Assembly (NCBI RefSeq): GCF_004355005.1
Contig: NZ_SMSJ01000056.1
Coordinates: forward strand, 1-34,964
Length of the DNA stretch: 34,964 nt
Reading direction: 5' to 3'
From: Dankookia rubra
GTDB taxonomy: Bacteria > Pseudomonadota > Alphaproteobacteria > Acetobacterales > Acetobacteraceae
Position numbers and translations under genes: made by a program. Numbering within the stretch: position 1 is the first letter of the stretch; each line of letters opens with the position of its first letter. The notes below the pieces were generated by a model. That model was not told the DNA's origin. It worked only from the letters and a program-made list of their open reading frames with translations, and ran no database searches. Of the stretch, positions 15,896-23,660 are shown piece by piece.

Positions 15896-16594
15896 TCAGG
15901 GGTTACGGTTTCTGCGAAGCCATAAGGCGACGGCCCAGCAGACCGCTGCCCAGCCCGCGCCGAGCGCCCAGCCCGCGACGACATCGGTCGGCCAGTGGAC
16001 GCCCAGGTAGACACGGCTAGTACCGACCAGGAGTACGAGGCTGGCCGCAAGCGAGGCAATGAGGGTTTTTTGTCGCCAGTCATGCTGTGTCCGGGCCAGG
16101 AGAACGCCGACAGTTAGCAGTACCGCGGCGGCCATGGTGGCGTGGCCGCTCGGGAAGCTCGAGGTAAAGACCCGTGCGGCGGGGGGGACGAGTTCGGGAC
16201 GCGGACGGCTGTACCAATGCTTGAGGAGAGACTCGATTAGAACCGCGCCGAAGGCGCTGGCCGCGAGTGTGGCTGCTTCTGCGCGTCGGCGTCCAAGAAC
16301 AAGCACGAGGATGGTCGCCAAGACGAAGAACGCCAGCACGCCGTTTGAGCCAAGCGCGGTGAAGTCCCGTGCCGTCTCTTCCAGCCAGGGAGGGCCGAGC
16401 GGGTTCGATGGATCCGCAGGATCCCGTAACGCCAAGAGAAAACGCTCATCGAACGCCCGCGTGTCTCCCTCCGCGATCTCGCCGGCCAGGCCGAGAAAAG
16501 CCCAGGTCGTGCCGGCGGCACCTCCCAAAAGAACGATCGGCAGCAGTTCCCGTCTAGCTGCCGGCGCAGGCGATGTTCGCTCCGCATTGATCAT
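15896..16594 (-). CDS. PAP2-family membrane phosphatase with complete motifs
   Basis: The 232-residue product starts at the ATG 16594 (MINAERTSPAP) with GGGAAGG upstream. A frame to 16708 overlaps the kinase end by 14 bases but adds a non-membrane leader, so I prefer the shorter start. Six helices are evident. The PAP2 motifs are all present: KHWYSRPRP, SSFPSGHATM and TSRVYLGVHWPTDVVAG. The expected reaction is dephosphorylation of a lipid (pyro)phosphate on the outer face of the inner membrane. It lies about 100 bases behind the kinase gene and is probably the last gene of the PepSY-ABC-cytochrome-regulator operon. Undecaprenyl-PP recycling or lipid A modification are both possible. Confidence 0.88.
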   Translation of the reverse strand: MINAERTSPAPAARRELLPIVLLGGAAGTTWAFLGLAGEIAEGDTRAFDERFLLALRDPADPSNPLGPPWLEETARDFTALGSNGVLAFFVLATILVLVLGRRRAEAATLAASAFGAVLIESLLKHWYSRPRPELVPPAARVFTSSFPSGHATMAAAVLLTVGVLLARTQHDWRQKTLIASLAASLVLLVGTSRVYLGVHWPTDVVAGWALGAGWAAVCWAVALWLRRNRNP

Positions 16595-16694
16595 CCTTCC
16601 CGCCCCCACACTCGGCTTATGTTCGAATCTCGGTAAATCGCGTAGCCTGGGGCAGCCAACGGCCTCAGCCTGAACCTGCTGCCCATTTCGGCCA

Positions 16695-18134
16695 TCACCG
16701 CTGGACACCTTCGTTCAATCGGAAGTGCAAGGCGACGCGTAGGCCGCGCTCACTTGCGCCGTCCGATAGGCTAAGTTCCGCCTCATGCAGCGTCGCCACC
16801 GCCGCGACGAGAGCGAGGCCGAGGCCATTGCCGCCATCCGATCTGCTCGGGTCGAGACGGTGAAAGCGTCGGAGAACTTGCGCGCGCGCCACTGGTGGGA
16901 TGCCAGGCCCATCGTCTTCGACTGCAAGCGTCGGCCATTCGCCCATCCCGGTTCGCGCGACCTGGACGACAATCCGGGTGCCTTGCGGGGTGTGGCGCAG
17001 AACATTCTCCAGCAGATTAGCTAGTGCCTGCATCAGAAGTTCCCGATCTCCGCGTACCACGACATCAGGGTCGATGCGGGTCGTCAGCGTGCGGCCGGAG
17101 TCTTCGGCCGAAGGCCCGTATGCATCGGACAACTCGGAGGCAAGTTCTGATAGATTTACAAAGGCGAAGGCCGACCTGCGTGCTCCTGCCTCAACCTGTG
17201 CGATACGCAGTAGTGCTGCAAAACTGCGCAAGATTGCGTCCGTCTCGCTGATCGCGGCGTCGACCGCCGTCTCGTACTCCGCCGAGGTTGTTGCTCGAGC
17301 CCGGGCTGCGTCGAGTCCTTGGCGCAGCCTTGCTAATGGCGTCCGTAGATCATGTGCGATAGCTGAATTAGCGTGGCGCAGTTCTTCCATCAGGTCGCGG
17401 ATGCGATCGAGCATGGCGTTGATTGCCGCGCCGAGCCTGTCCATTTCATCTGTCGGTGTAGCACCCCAGATCGGTACTCGATGATCCAGCTCACCGTGTG
17501 CGATTGCCTCCGCCGTAGCGGCAATGGCATCAACGCGTCGGAGAAAGCCGTGTGCGACAAGAAGGCCGCCACCGAGGCCGAGCACCAACATGACGCCGCC
17601 GGCCCAAAGGAAGGCGTTCTCGACGAGGTCGGCGGTCTCGTCGAGTCTTGCCGCATCCCGCGCCACAACCAGTGCGCCGCCGGGCAGTGTCACGACCCCA
17701 CCGAGCAGTGCTTCCTCTCCGTCCTCCTCCTCGCCTCCGATTTCGAAGGAGCCACTGACTGCAGTGGACGGCAACCGTTCCATATTGCCCGCAAGCCGTC
17801 GTCCCGCTGCGTCCACGACGGCATAGCGAAGGCCCGGATGCAGGGCTTCGGCGCCTCGTCCTTCAGTCAATGTCTGGGCGAGGTGGTTGGCGGTGAGCTC
17901 GCCGTCTTGCCGCCCGACCCGAAGCATCGCCGTGACGTCAGCGTCTACCGCATCGCTGATCTGCTGGCGCAGTGCACCTACGGTGGCCCAGTGAACCACG
18001 CCGAACAGCATTGTCGAGGACAAGATGAAGACCGTGGTGTAGAGCAGCGCGAGGCGAAAGCCGGAGGAGGCCCGCAATCGCGCCAGGCGACCTATCGCCC
18101 GCCCGCTTTCCCTTAAATCGAACCATGTGTTCAC
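16695..18134 (-). CDS. Sensor histidine kinase of an OmpR-type two-component system
   Basis: The 479-residue membrane kinase has TM1 about 27-50, a periplasmic sensor about 51-165 rich in Gly/Glu (GGEEEDGEEA), TM2 about 172-194 and HAMP to about 247. HisKA has its phospho-acceptor His in AIAHDLRTPLARLRQ near residue 260. HATPase_c shows N-box ENVLRHTP, G1 VEDDGPGIP and G2 GNGLGLALV. It starts 14 bases after the regulator stop. Kinases of this QseC/CusS-like class pair with PhoB-type regulators, here 18838-18149. The acidic periplasmic patch and the PepSY protein at the operon head could feed the signal. A broken relative lies at 852-983. Confidence 0.92.
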   Translation of the reverse strand: MNTWFDLRESGRAIGRLARLRASSGFRLALLYTTVFILSSTMLFGVVHWATVGALRQQISDAVDADVTAMLRVGRQDGELTANHLAQTLTEGRGAEALHPGLRYAVVDAAGRRLAGNMERLPSTAVSGSFEIGGEEEDGEEALLGGVVTLPGGALVVARDAARLDETADLVENAFLWAGGVMLVLGLGGGLLVAHGFLRRVDAIAATAEAIAHGELDHRVPIWGATPTDEMDRLGAAINAMLDRIRDLMEELRHANSAIAHDLRTPLARLRQGLDAARARATTSAEYETAVDAAISETDAILRSFAALLRIAQVEAGARRSAFAFVNLSELASELSDAYGPSAEDSGRTLTTRIDPDVVVRGDRELLMQALANLLENVLRHTPQGTRIVVQVARTGMGEWPTLAVEDDGPGIPPVARAQVLRRFHRLDPSRSDGGNGLGLALVAAVATLHEAELSLSDGASERGLRVALHFRLNEGVQR

Positions 18135-18148
18135 GTCACATGTGCCGG

Positions 18149-18838
18149 TCAGGTTCGGGGTTCATCCGGGGCGCGAAGGCAATATCCGGCGCCGCGCACG
18201 GTGTGGATCAGCTCCGCGCCAAAGCCACGGTCCACCTTGCCTCGCAACCGACTGAGGTGGGTCTCGACGATATTGGTTTGCGGATCGAAGTGGAAATCCC
18301 AGACCTTCTCCAGCAGCATGCTGCGGGTCACCACCTGGCCGGCATGGCGTAGCAGGCATTCGAGCAGACGAAACTCACGGGGCTGCAGGTCGATACGCCG
18401 CCCCGCGCGGGTGACGGCCCGCGCAAGCAGATCCATTTCCAAATCAGCGACCCGCAGGCGGGTCGGCTCAGTGCCCAGTGGCGGGCGGCGGGCAAGCGCA
18501 TTCAGGCGAGCGAATAGCTCGGCCAGAGCGAAGGGTTTGACCAGGTAGTCGTCAGCCCCAGCATTCAGGCCTTCGACCCGGTCGTCGATGCCTCCCATGG
18601 TTGTCAGCAGCAGGATTGGTGTACGAACCCCGGCGGCGCGGACGGTGCGGACGATGCCGGCACCATCCAAGCCCGGCAGCATGCGGTCGACCACCATCAT
18701 GTCGTAGGGCTCGCCGGCGGCGAGGAAGAGCCCATCCCGACCATTCGAGGCCGTGTCCACGACGTGCCCCGTCTCGGTCAGGCCCTTGGCGAGATACTCG
18801 CGGGTCGCTTTATCGTCCTCCACAACCAAAATCTTCAT
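18149..18838 (-). CDS. OmpR/PhoB-family response regulator
   Basis: The 229-residue regulator has a receiver domain with acidic pocket EDD at 7-9, phospho-acceptor D51 in MMVVDRMLPGLDG and the conserved LVKPFA lysine; the usual Thr/Ser is in LLTTMGG, with Thr where Ala often follows. The C-terminal winged helix reads QPREFRLLECLLRHAGQVVT, then ETHLSRLRGKVDRG and HTVRGAGYCLRA. The ATG at 18838 overlaps the stop of the cytochrome gene (ATGA), so the regulator is translationally coupled to it. I rejected a longer upstream frame because it lies inside that gene. It probably regulates its own operon. Confidence 0.93.
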   Translation of the reverse strand: MKILVVEDDKATREYLAKGLTETGHVVDTASNGRDGLFLAAGEPYDMMVVDRMLPGLDGAGIVRTVRAAGVRTPILLLTTMGGIDDRVEGLNAGADDYLVKPFALAELFARLNALARRPPLGTEPTRLRVADLEMDLLARAVTRAGRRIDLQPREFRLLECLLRHAGQVVTRSMLLEKVWDFHFDPQTNIVETHLSRLRGKVDRGFGAELIHTVRGAGYCLRAPDEPRT

Positions 18839-19494
18839 CGGCCATTCCCCCCTGACTTCTGCACACGCCGCCATGGCAGGAACAGGAACATGTGCCCGAG
18901 CCTCCCGTCGCCCGCCACCTCGTGTAGCAGCGCAAACCCTGTATGGCCGCAGAGGTAGATCCAGAGCAGGGTCACGAGTGCCGCATGGATGGCCAGCAAT
19001 GGCTGCAGCCCCGCGTACCAGCCAAGTGCGCCGGTCGCCACCACCGAGGTCACGGCGAGGAGGCCGAGGCCGTGCAGCGCCGGAGCGAGGGCCCGGGTGG
19101 TATCGACGCTGCGTGGCAGACGACGGGCGCGAAGCCGTCGGACCAGGCAGACGAGGTCGTGCGCGACCGCTGCGCGGCGCTGGGCCGAGAACCATGGGCA
19201 GAGCGCATTGGGAAGTTTCTCCTCGCCATGCGATATGGCAAGTACGGTTATCCAGAGCAGTGTGACCGCACCGGCAGCCGCCACGCCGAGCAGCGTGTGA
19301 GTGGCGAACCAGATGTCACCAGTCCCGCGGTCTACCAGCGGTGGTACCATGACGGAGCCGCTTGCAAGCTGCATCATAACTGTCACCGCCACGGCGAAGT
19401 GGGCGGCGCGGGTGGTACGAGCAATGTGCTCCCGTGCCGAGGCAATCGTGGGGCTGGCCTCGTCGTTTGATTGCCGAGTAGCATGGTGTTCAAT
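18835..19494 (-). CDS. Four-helix b-type cytochrome (cytochrome b561/hydrogenase-cytochrome-b-like)
   Basis: Taking the ATT at 19494 as start gives 219 residues. Four helices carry candidate haem ligands: H32 (RAAHFAV), H66 (FATHTLLG), H141 (PALHGLGL), H170 (LAIHAALV), plus H184 and H191 (CGHTGFALLHE). That layout fits di-haem membrane cytochromes b that pass electrons between quinol and a periplasmic partner. No ATG or convincing GTG lies before the first helix in this frame. ATT at 19494-19492 shares its last base with the TGA of the upstream gene (ATTGA), mirroring the ATGA overlaps elsewhere in the operon. The open frame extends to 19692 but is Arg-rich antisense-like there. The stop overlaps the regulator's start. 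Confidence 0.75.
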   Translation of the reverse strand: MEHHATRQSNDEASPTIASAREHIARTTRAAHFAVAVTVMMQLASGSVMVPPLVDRGTGDIWFATHTLLGVAAAGAVTLLWITVLAISHGEEKLPNALCPWFSAQRRAAVAHDLVCLVRRLRARRLPRSVDTTRALAPALHGLGLLAVTSVVATGALGWYAGLQPLLAIHAALVTLLWIYLCGHTGFALLHEVAGDGRLGHMFLFLPWRRVQKSGGNGR

Positions 19495-20065
19495 CTGCGT
19501 CCTCCGTGCCGGTTCCGGCGTGGCCGCGGACAAGGCGGAACGCCAGCAGGATCCCGAGGGTGAAGGGAATGCCGAGCGCGACCGGCAGCACGCGAATGGA
19601 CTCGACCACCAACTTCGGAGCCACCGTGAACGCCTCGCTCGCCGCGACCGTCGGCACTGGCACATCCGGGGTGGCGACACCAACCAGAACACGGTAAGTG
19701 CCCGATGAGATCAGCCGCAACGTCCAAGTCCGGCGAATGATGTTGTTGGACGCCAAGTTGTCCACCAGCACCGCCTTGTCCGTGCTCCAGTCTTCAAGAT
19801 CGACCGCTTGCTCATGTCCGGTGTCCACGCGCAGGAGCGTGAGCCAGACGATCATGCCTGTCGCTGCACTGGCTCCATGATTGACGACCATCCAACGAAA
19901 CGCCAAGCGATCGCCCATGCGTGGAGCGGTGGGTCCGCGCGGATCCGGAGTCACAGTGACCGCGAGCTGCGCAGCCGTGGGGTCGCAGGCTCGCGGCGCG
20001 GCGGAAGCCAATGGCACCGCGGCCGAAGCCGCCAGGACAATGCCGTGCAGGACGATGCGAATCAT
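19490..20065 (-). CDS. Exported Ig-fold-like protein with C-terminal membrane anchor
   Basis: The 191-residue product starts at the ATG 20065, which overlaps the permease stop (ATGA). It has a signal peptide (MIRIVLHGIVLAASAAVPLA), then a beta-rich domain with LAVTVTPDPRGP, RMGDRLAFRWMVVNHGASAA, NNIIRRTWTLRLISSGTYRV and ASEAFTVAP. This resembles CARDB/NEW3-type Ig folds that sit on the outside of the membrane. A last helix (VLPVALGIPFTLGILLAFRL) anchors it near the C-terminus, with a short basic/acidic tail. I infer a partner of the ABC permease or the cytochrome. The domain call is by look only. Confidence 0.65.
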   Translation of the reverse strand: MIRIVLHGIVLAASAAVPLASAAPRACDPTAAQLAVTVTPDPRGPTAPRMGDRLAFRWMVVNHGASAATGMIVWLTLLRVDTGHEQAVDLEDWSTDKAVLVDNLASNNIIRRTWTLRLISSGTYRVLVGVATPDVPVPTVAASEAFTVAPKLVVESIRVLPVALGIPFTLGILLAFRLVRGHAGTGTEDAD

Positions 20066-20829
20066 GTCGCCAGGTCCCTCCCGGCGCGCGGCTGCAGGGA
20101 CCCCAAAGCGGCGGCGTAGGCGACCATCAGCCAAGCAACCGCGAAGGTGAGTTTCCAGCCCTGTGACAGAAGGCTCTCGCCGTCGACTATCATGGCGTCA
20201 AGCGCGTTTATTGCCCCGGAGAACGGATTGACCGCGTCGAAGCCCCGCCCGAGAGCCGACTGCCGCAGGCTGGGGCCGAGCAGCAGTGGGCTCGCCGCCA
20301 ATAGCAGTGTAATCAGCGACGCAACCAGGGCGGCGCGCGCTGAATGCAGCAGCGCCCCTAGCGCCATCGCTCCGGCACCCGCAGCCAGCACCACGGGCGT
20401 GCCGAACAGCACGAGGCCGAGTAGCGCCATCCCGAGGTTCTGACCGGTGCTACCAACTGCCCAAAGGTAGGGCGCGGCGAGGGCGACCATCGCCGCCCAC
20501 GCCAACGCCTGACCTCCGAGCTTGCCAAGCAGAATGCTACGCCGCGGCGCAGCGGTGGCGAGCAGCGGCAAGAGCGCGCCACGCTCCCGCTCTCCCGCCA
20601 TCGCGTCCACCCCCATAACAGCCGCTATCACAGCGCCGAGGGCGACGGCGAGGCCGGCCATGCCGCAGACCACCTGCGCGTTGTCGAGCAGGCCAAGTTC
20701 GGTGCTGCCGATCAGCAGCAGCGCGAAGCTGGATAGTACCGCCGCGGCGGCAAGCAGCCAAGCAAGGCCGCGCGGGCTGGCGAGTATCTCACCGCCTTCG
20801 TAGCGGGCGATCGCGGCGCTGGGGCTCAT
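20062..20829 (-). CDS. ABC-2-type permease subunit (NosY-like)
   Basis: The 255-residue permease has about six helices. A cytoplasmic stretch, MAGERERGALLPLLATAAPR followed by RSILLGKLG, is the classical ABC-2/NosY coupling region. The ATG overlaps the ATPase stop (20826-20829) and its own stop overlaps the next start (20062-20065), so the three products are made together. NosY-type permeases serve in exporting or assembling cofactors or sulfur species across the membrane; other ABC-2 proteins export lipids or drugs. A cytochrome gene in the same operon makes a redox role more likely than drug export, by inference. Confidence 0.85.
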   Translation of the reverse strand: MSPSAAIARYEGGEILASPRGLAWLLAAAAVLSSFALLLIGSTELGLLDNAQVVCGMAGLAVALGAVIAAVMGVDAMAGERERGALLPLLATAAPRRSILLGKLGGQALAWAAMVALAAPYLWAVGSTGQNLGMALLGLVLFGTPVVLAAGAGAMALGALLHSARAALVASLITLLLAASPLLLGPSLRQSALGRGFDAVNPFSGAINALDAMIVDGESLLSQGWKLTFAVAWLMVAYAAALGSLQPRAGRDLAT

Positions 20830-21791
20830 GCCAGGTCTCCATCCGGCGTCACGTCGGCCACCGCAGGCTGAGGCTCAGCGCGAGCCCCAGTAAGGGACAG
20901 ATACAAGGCTTCCAGTCCGCCAGCCTCGCGGCGCACCTCCTGGATCGGCCAACCCGCGAAGAGCAGGGCGCGCCATGCAGTCTCTGGCGCTACATTGGCC
21001 CCAAGCTCGACCAGTGCCTCACCCTGCGTCTGATGCAGGAGACGGACTGGCGCGCTATCGACGCACAAGGCCATTTTTGGCACGGAGCCGCCAAGACGGA
21101 GCCGGTAGCGATTTCCTCCCCGGCCGAGCAGGTCTTGAAGTGGGCCTTCAGCGACGGTGCGCCCGGCAGCGAGCACCGCAATGCGGTCGCAGACCCGTTC
21201 CACATCTCCCAACAGATGGGTGCAGAGCAGCACGCCGACACCGCGTTGCCGCGCCAGGCGGTGCAGCAGTCCAAGGAGCCGCCGACGGCCGCGCGGGTCA
21301 AGCCCGTTGGTCGGCTCATCGAGGATCAGTAGTTCAGGGCCGGCGACCAGGGCTCGGGCTACCGCAAGGCGACGTCGCATACCCTGAGAGCATCGCGCCG
21401 TGAGCAGGTCGGGCGACGCGTCTAACCCCACCTCGCTCAACAGGGCTGTCACCCCTTCTGGTCCGATCGGACGGCCTTGCAGCACCGCCCAGTATTGCAG
21501 GTAGTCGGCCGCCGTCATCCAATCCGTCAGGCCATCACGCTCCGGCACGAGACCGACGCGAGCCCGCATCCCGTCTGACGCATCGAGCGGATCTTCACCG
21601 AACAGCCTCACATGGCCCGTCTCGGGCACGAGCAGGCCGAGCGCAGCGGCGATGGTTGTCGTCTTGCCCGCACCATTCGGCCCGAGCAGACCGCACACCT
21701 CACCGGCTGCAACGCGTAGGCGTACGTCATGCAGCACGGTTCGGAAACCGCGTCGCACCCGCAACCCCTCGATGAGCAGGGGTAACGCCAT
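20826..21791 (-). CDS. ABC transporter ATP-binding subunit (CcmA/NosF-like)
   Basis: The 321-residue ATPase shows Walker A LLGPNGAGKTTT (K43), signature CSQGMRRRLAVARAL in place of LSGGQ, Walker B ELLILDEPTNGLDPRGRRR and switch His in LLCTHLLGDVERV. A C-terminal extension of about 90 residues follows, as in multidrug/NosF-type exporters. It works as a dimer with the permease encoded next. It starts 36 bases after the PepSY stop with AGGAGG ahead of the ATG. It is probably an exporter, since no binding protein is encoded nearby. Confidence 0.92.
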   Translation of the reverse strand: MALPLLIEGLRVRRGFRTVLHDVRLRVAAGEVCGLLGPNGAGKTTTIAAALGLLVPETGHVRLFGEDPLDASDGMRARVGLVPERDGLTDWMTAADYLQYWAVLQGRPIGPEGVTALLSEVGLDASPDLLTARCSQGMRRRLAVARALVAGPELLILDEPTNGLDPRGRRRLLGLLHRLARQRGVGVLLCTHLLGDVERVCDRIAVLAAGRTVAEGPLQDLLGRGGNRYRLRLGGSVPKMALCVDSAPVRLLHQTQGEALVELGANVAPETAWRALLFAGWPIQEVRREAGGLEALYLSLTGARAEPQPAVADVTPDGDLA

Positions 21792-21827
21792 CGCTACCTC
21801 CTTTCTGCTGCGGTGCTAATCGAACGG

Positions 21828-22436
21828 TCAGCGCTCGCCACCGCGCTTCGGGGAAGCCCAGTGCGCTTGGCCGCTCGCCGCATCTACGAACGTCCGCACT
21901 ATGCCGCCGCCAGCCTGGACGACCTCGACCGCGTAGCCGCGCATGCGGCGCTCGCCCTCCCAGGTGGCGTCGACGGCGCGGCCTCCACCCGCCAAGTGCT
22001 CAGCCGCGGTAATGGCTTGGCTGAGCGTCGTGGGCGCCGCCAGCACCGCCTTGACTTCATCATCGTCTTCGGCATCGAACAGGCGGGCGAGCAGACCCTC
22101 CCGCTCCGTCTCGAGCACGGCGCCGGTTGCCGGATCGATCTTCACTGACAGCACGCGGTCGCCGGCTACGACCTTGATTTCGTAAACCGGCGTGCCGTGC
22201 TCGGCTTCCATCGAGAGCTTCGCGGCGCGGCCGTTGGCCGCCCGCTCGGCCGCTGCGGCCGCATCGGCTGGCGCCACCCGTGCACCAAGCGCCCAGGCGC
22301 TCTCGGCCGCGTCCTCGTGGTTTGCGCGACGGCCGCTCTGCTGTAGCCGCTGGTGACCGTCCTCCGCCGCCACCGCGACGGTACCGATCGTCAAAGCAGC
22401 GGCCAGTGCTGCGAACAGGACGTTATTACGCCTCAT
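21828..22436 (-). CDS. Periplasmic protein with two PepSY-like domains
   Basis: The 202-residue protein has a signal peptide (MRRNNVLFAALAAALTIGTV, cleavage after AVAA). Domain 1, about 50-115, has KLSMEAEHGTPVYEIKVVAG, then VLSVKIDPATGAVLETEREG. Domain 2, about 130-195, has LSQAITAAEHLAGGGRAVDA, then GYAVEVVQAGGGIVRTFVDA and SGQAHWA. PepSY domains often inhibit or sense in the periplasm and commonly neighbour two-component systems. ATG at 22436 is preceded by GTG at 22439; GGGGA upstream fits either. It is the first gene of the operon and lies 70 bases downstream of the 39-bp repeat copy 1. Confidence 0.85.
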   Translation of the reverse strand: MRRNNVLFAALAAALTIGTVAVAAEDGHQRLQQSGRRANHEDAAESAWALGARVAPADAAAAAERAANGRAAKLSMEAEHGTPVYEIKVVAGDRVLSVKIDPATGAVLETEREGLLARLFDAEDDDEVKAVLAAPTTLSQAITAAEHLAGGGRAVDATWEGERRMRGYAVEVVQAGGGIVRTFVDAASGQAHWASPKRGGER

Positions 22437-22505
22437 CACTAGATTTCCCCGGTTACGGTCAGCCCCGCGCCGCAGGGTCGATGGGGCGAATGTTGCGACT
22501 TTGGC

Positions 22506-22544
22506 GATCGTCGGCCCTTGGACCCGGCTATACGTTTTCCCAAT
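22506..22544. repeat. 39-bp direct repeat, copy 1 (upstream of the PepSY operon)
   Basis: The last 30 bases (22515-22544) are identical to 25639-25668, and the nine before differ at two positions. On the minus strand, the direction of the nearby genes, it opens ATTGGGAAAACGTATAGCC and continues with GGGTCCAAGGG. It lies 70-108 bases upstream of the PepSY start, a promoter-like place. I cannot assign a sigma factor; the GGGAA...GTCC layout faintly recalls ECF promoters, but the spacing is short. Confidence 0.8.
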
Positions 22545-22640
22545 GTCACGCGTCTGTGCCAGGCTTGTCCCGCTGTTCGCTCGTCTCAGGTCAAGCTCGA
22601 GGTGGGACAGTACCGGCCGCCAAGGCCTGCGCTGGGCGCT

Positions 22641-23648
22641 TTACAGGTTGAGGATTGCCTTCCAGCGCCGCACTACGGCAGCGCGGTTCCATTCCACCGC
22701 GGCACGCCAAGCTCCCGCATCTCGTAACCGATCGCGCAGTGCCGTATCGCCGAGCAAGCGGCGCACGCCGGCGGCCAGGGCTTCGCTATCCTCGACCGGG
22801 ACCAGCAGTCCGTCCTCCCCGTCCCGGATCAAGTACGCTGGCCCGATCGCACGCGAGGCGATCACTGGCACGCCGTAGACCCAGGCCTGGATGACCACGT
22901 TGCCGAACGGCTCCTTGCGAGACGGGAAGACGACAAGATCCGCGGCACGGTAGAGTGCCCCGGCATCGTCCCGCCAACCAAGGAAGCGCACACGCTCGGC
23001 AACGCCCAGGCTACGCGCCAGTTGCTTCAGCGCGCCTTCCTCCGGTCCAACGCCAGCAAGCCAAAGCCAGGTATTCGGCAGGCGTGCCAGCGCGCGCAAC
23101 GTCACGTCGTGGCCCTTTTCTCGGTGCAGCCGCCCCATGCTGAGCAGCAGTGGCACGCCTCCAGGTGTGTTGCAGGCATCGCGGGATAGCGCGCGGTGCT
23201 GATCGGCCTCGGCGAAGTTGGCAATATGCACGACCCGGTCCGGTGCCCAACCGTGGTGCAGGATGTAGTCGTGGACGTCGGCGGTATTCGCGACGAGCAA
23301 ATCGCAGCGGCGGAAGAAGCGGAGGTTGTAGTAACCGCCCAACCGTCCCACGCGCTTCCATGGCCCGCCCGGCACCCGGCTGGCGGCACGGCTCATCCAA
23401 GCAAGGAGGGTCTCGGCGCCTATGCGGCGCGCGTAGGCCGCGATGCGTAGCCGAGTGGTCGGGTCGAAGCGGCCGAAGGGCAGGACCTTAGCCGGGATGC
23501 CCATTTCTGCAAGCGCGCTCTCGCGCCTTGGATGTGGCCGCAGCACGACGGCCTGCGGGACTCCCTCACGGTGCAGCGCATCGACGAGGCTGAGGAAGTA
23601 GGTTTCGGCTCCTCCGTCGCCGGAGGAGCCCATGAGGTGCAGCAGCAT
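22641..23648 (-). CDS. GT4-family (GT-B fold) glycosyltransferase
   Basis: The 335-residue cytoplasmic or membrane-associated enzyme would transfer a sugar from a nucleotide sugar to a lipid-linked or polymer acceptor. The N-terminal glycine loop is LMGSSGDGGAETYF. The C-terminal Rossmann half has LLLSMGRLHREKGHDVTLRA, LAGVGPEEGALKQLA, RVRFLGWRDD and the donor motif KEPFGNVVIQAWVYGVPVIA. In the usual E-x7-E the second Glu is Gln here, seen in some GT4 members. Start ATG 23648, 12 bases after the asnB stop, so one operon. A surface polysaccharide or glycolipid role is likely. Confidence 0.9.
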   Translation of the reverse strand: MLLHLMGSSGDGGAETYFLSLVDALHREGVPQAVVLRPHPRRESALAEMGIPAKVLPFGRFDPTTRLRIAAYARRIGAETLLAWMSRAASRVPGGPWKRVGRLGGYYNLRFFRRCDLLVANTADVHDYILHHGWAPDRVVHIANFAEADQHRALSRDACNTPGGVPLLLSMGRLHREKGHDVTLRALARLPNTWLWLAGVGPEEGALKQLARSLGVAERVRFLGWRDDAGALYRAADLVVFPSRKEPFGNVVIQAWVYGVPVIASRAIGPAYLIRDGEDGLLVPVEDSEALAAGVRRLLGDTALRDRLRDAGAWRAAVEWNRAAVVRRWKAILNL

Positions 23649-23660
23649 GGTCCGGCACCG

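Noticed and set aside
16595-16708. Longer PAP2 start overlapping the kinase stop
   Set aside because: The added leader has no membrane or signal character, while the ATG 16594 has GGGAAGG directly upstream. Coupling cannot be fully excluded.
18839-19195. Upstream extension of the response regulator frame to 348 residues
   Set aside because: The extra part is antisense-like Arg/Pro-rich sequence inside the cytochrome gene; the receiver domain begins exactly at the ATG 18838 and has an ATGA overlap.
19495-19692. N-terminal extension of the cytochrome frame
   Set aside because: Cys/Arg/Ser-rich sequence overlapping the end of the Ig-like protein in another frame, with no membrane or domain character.
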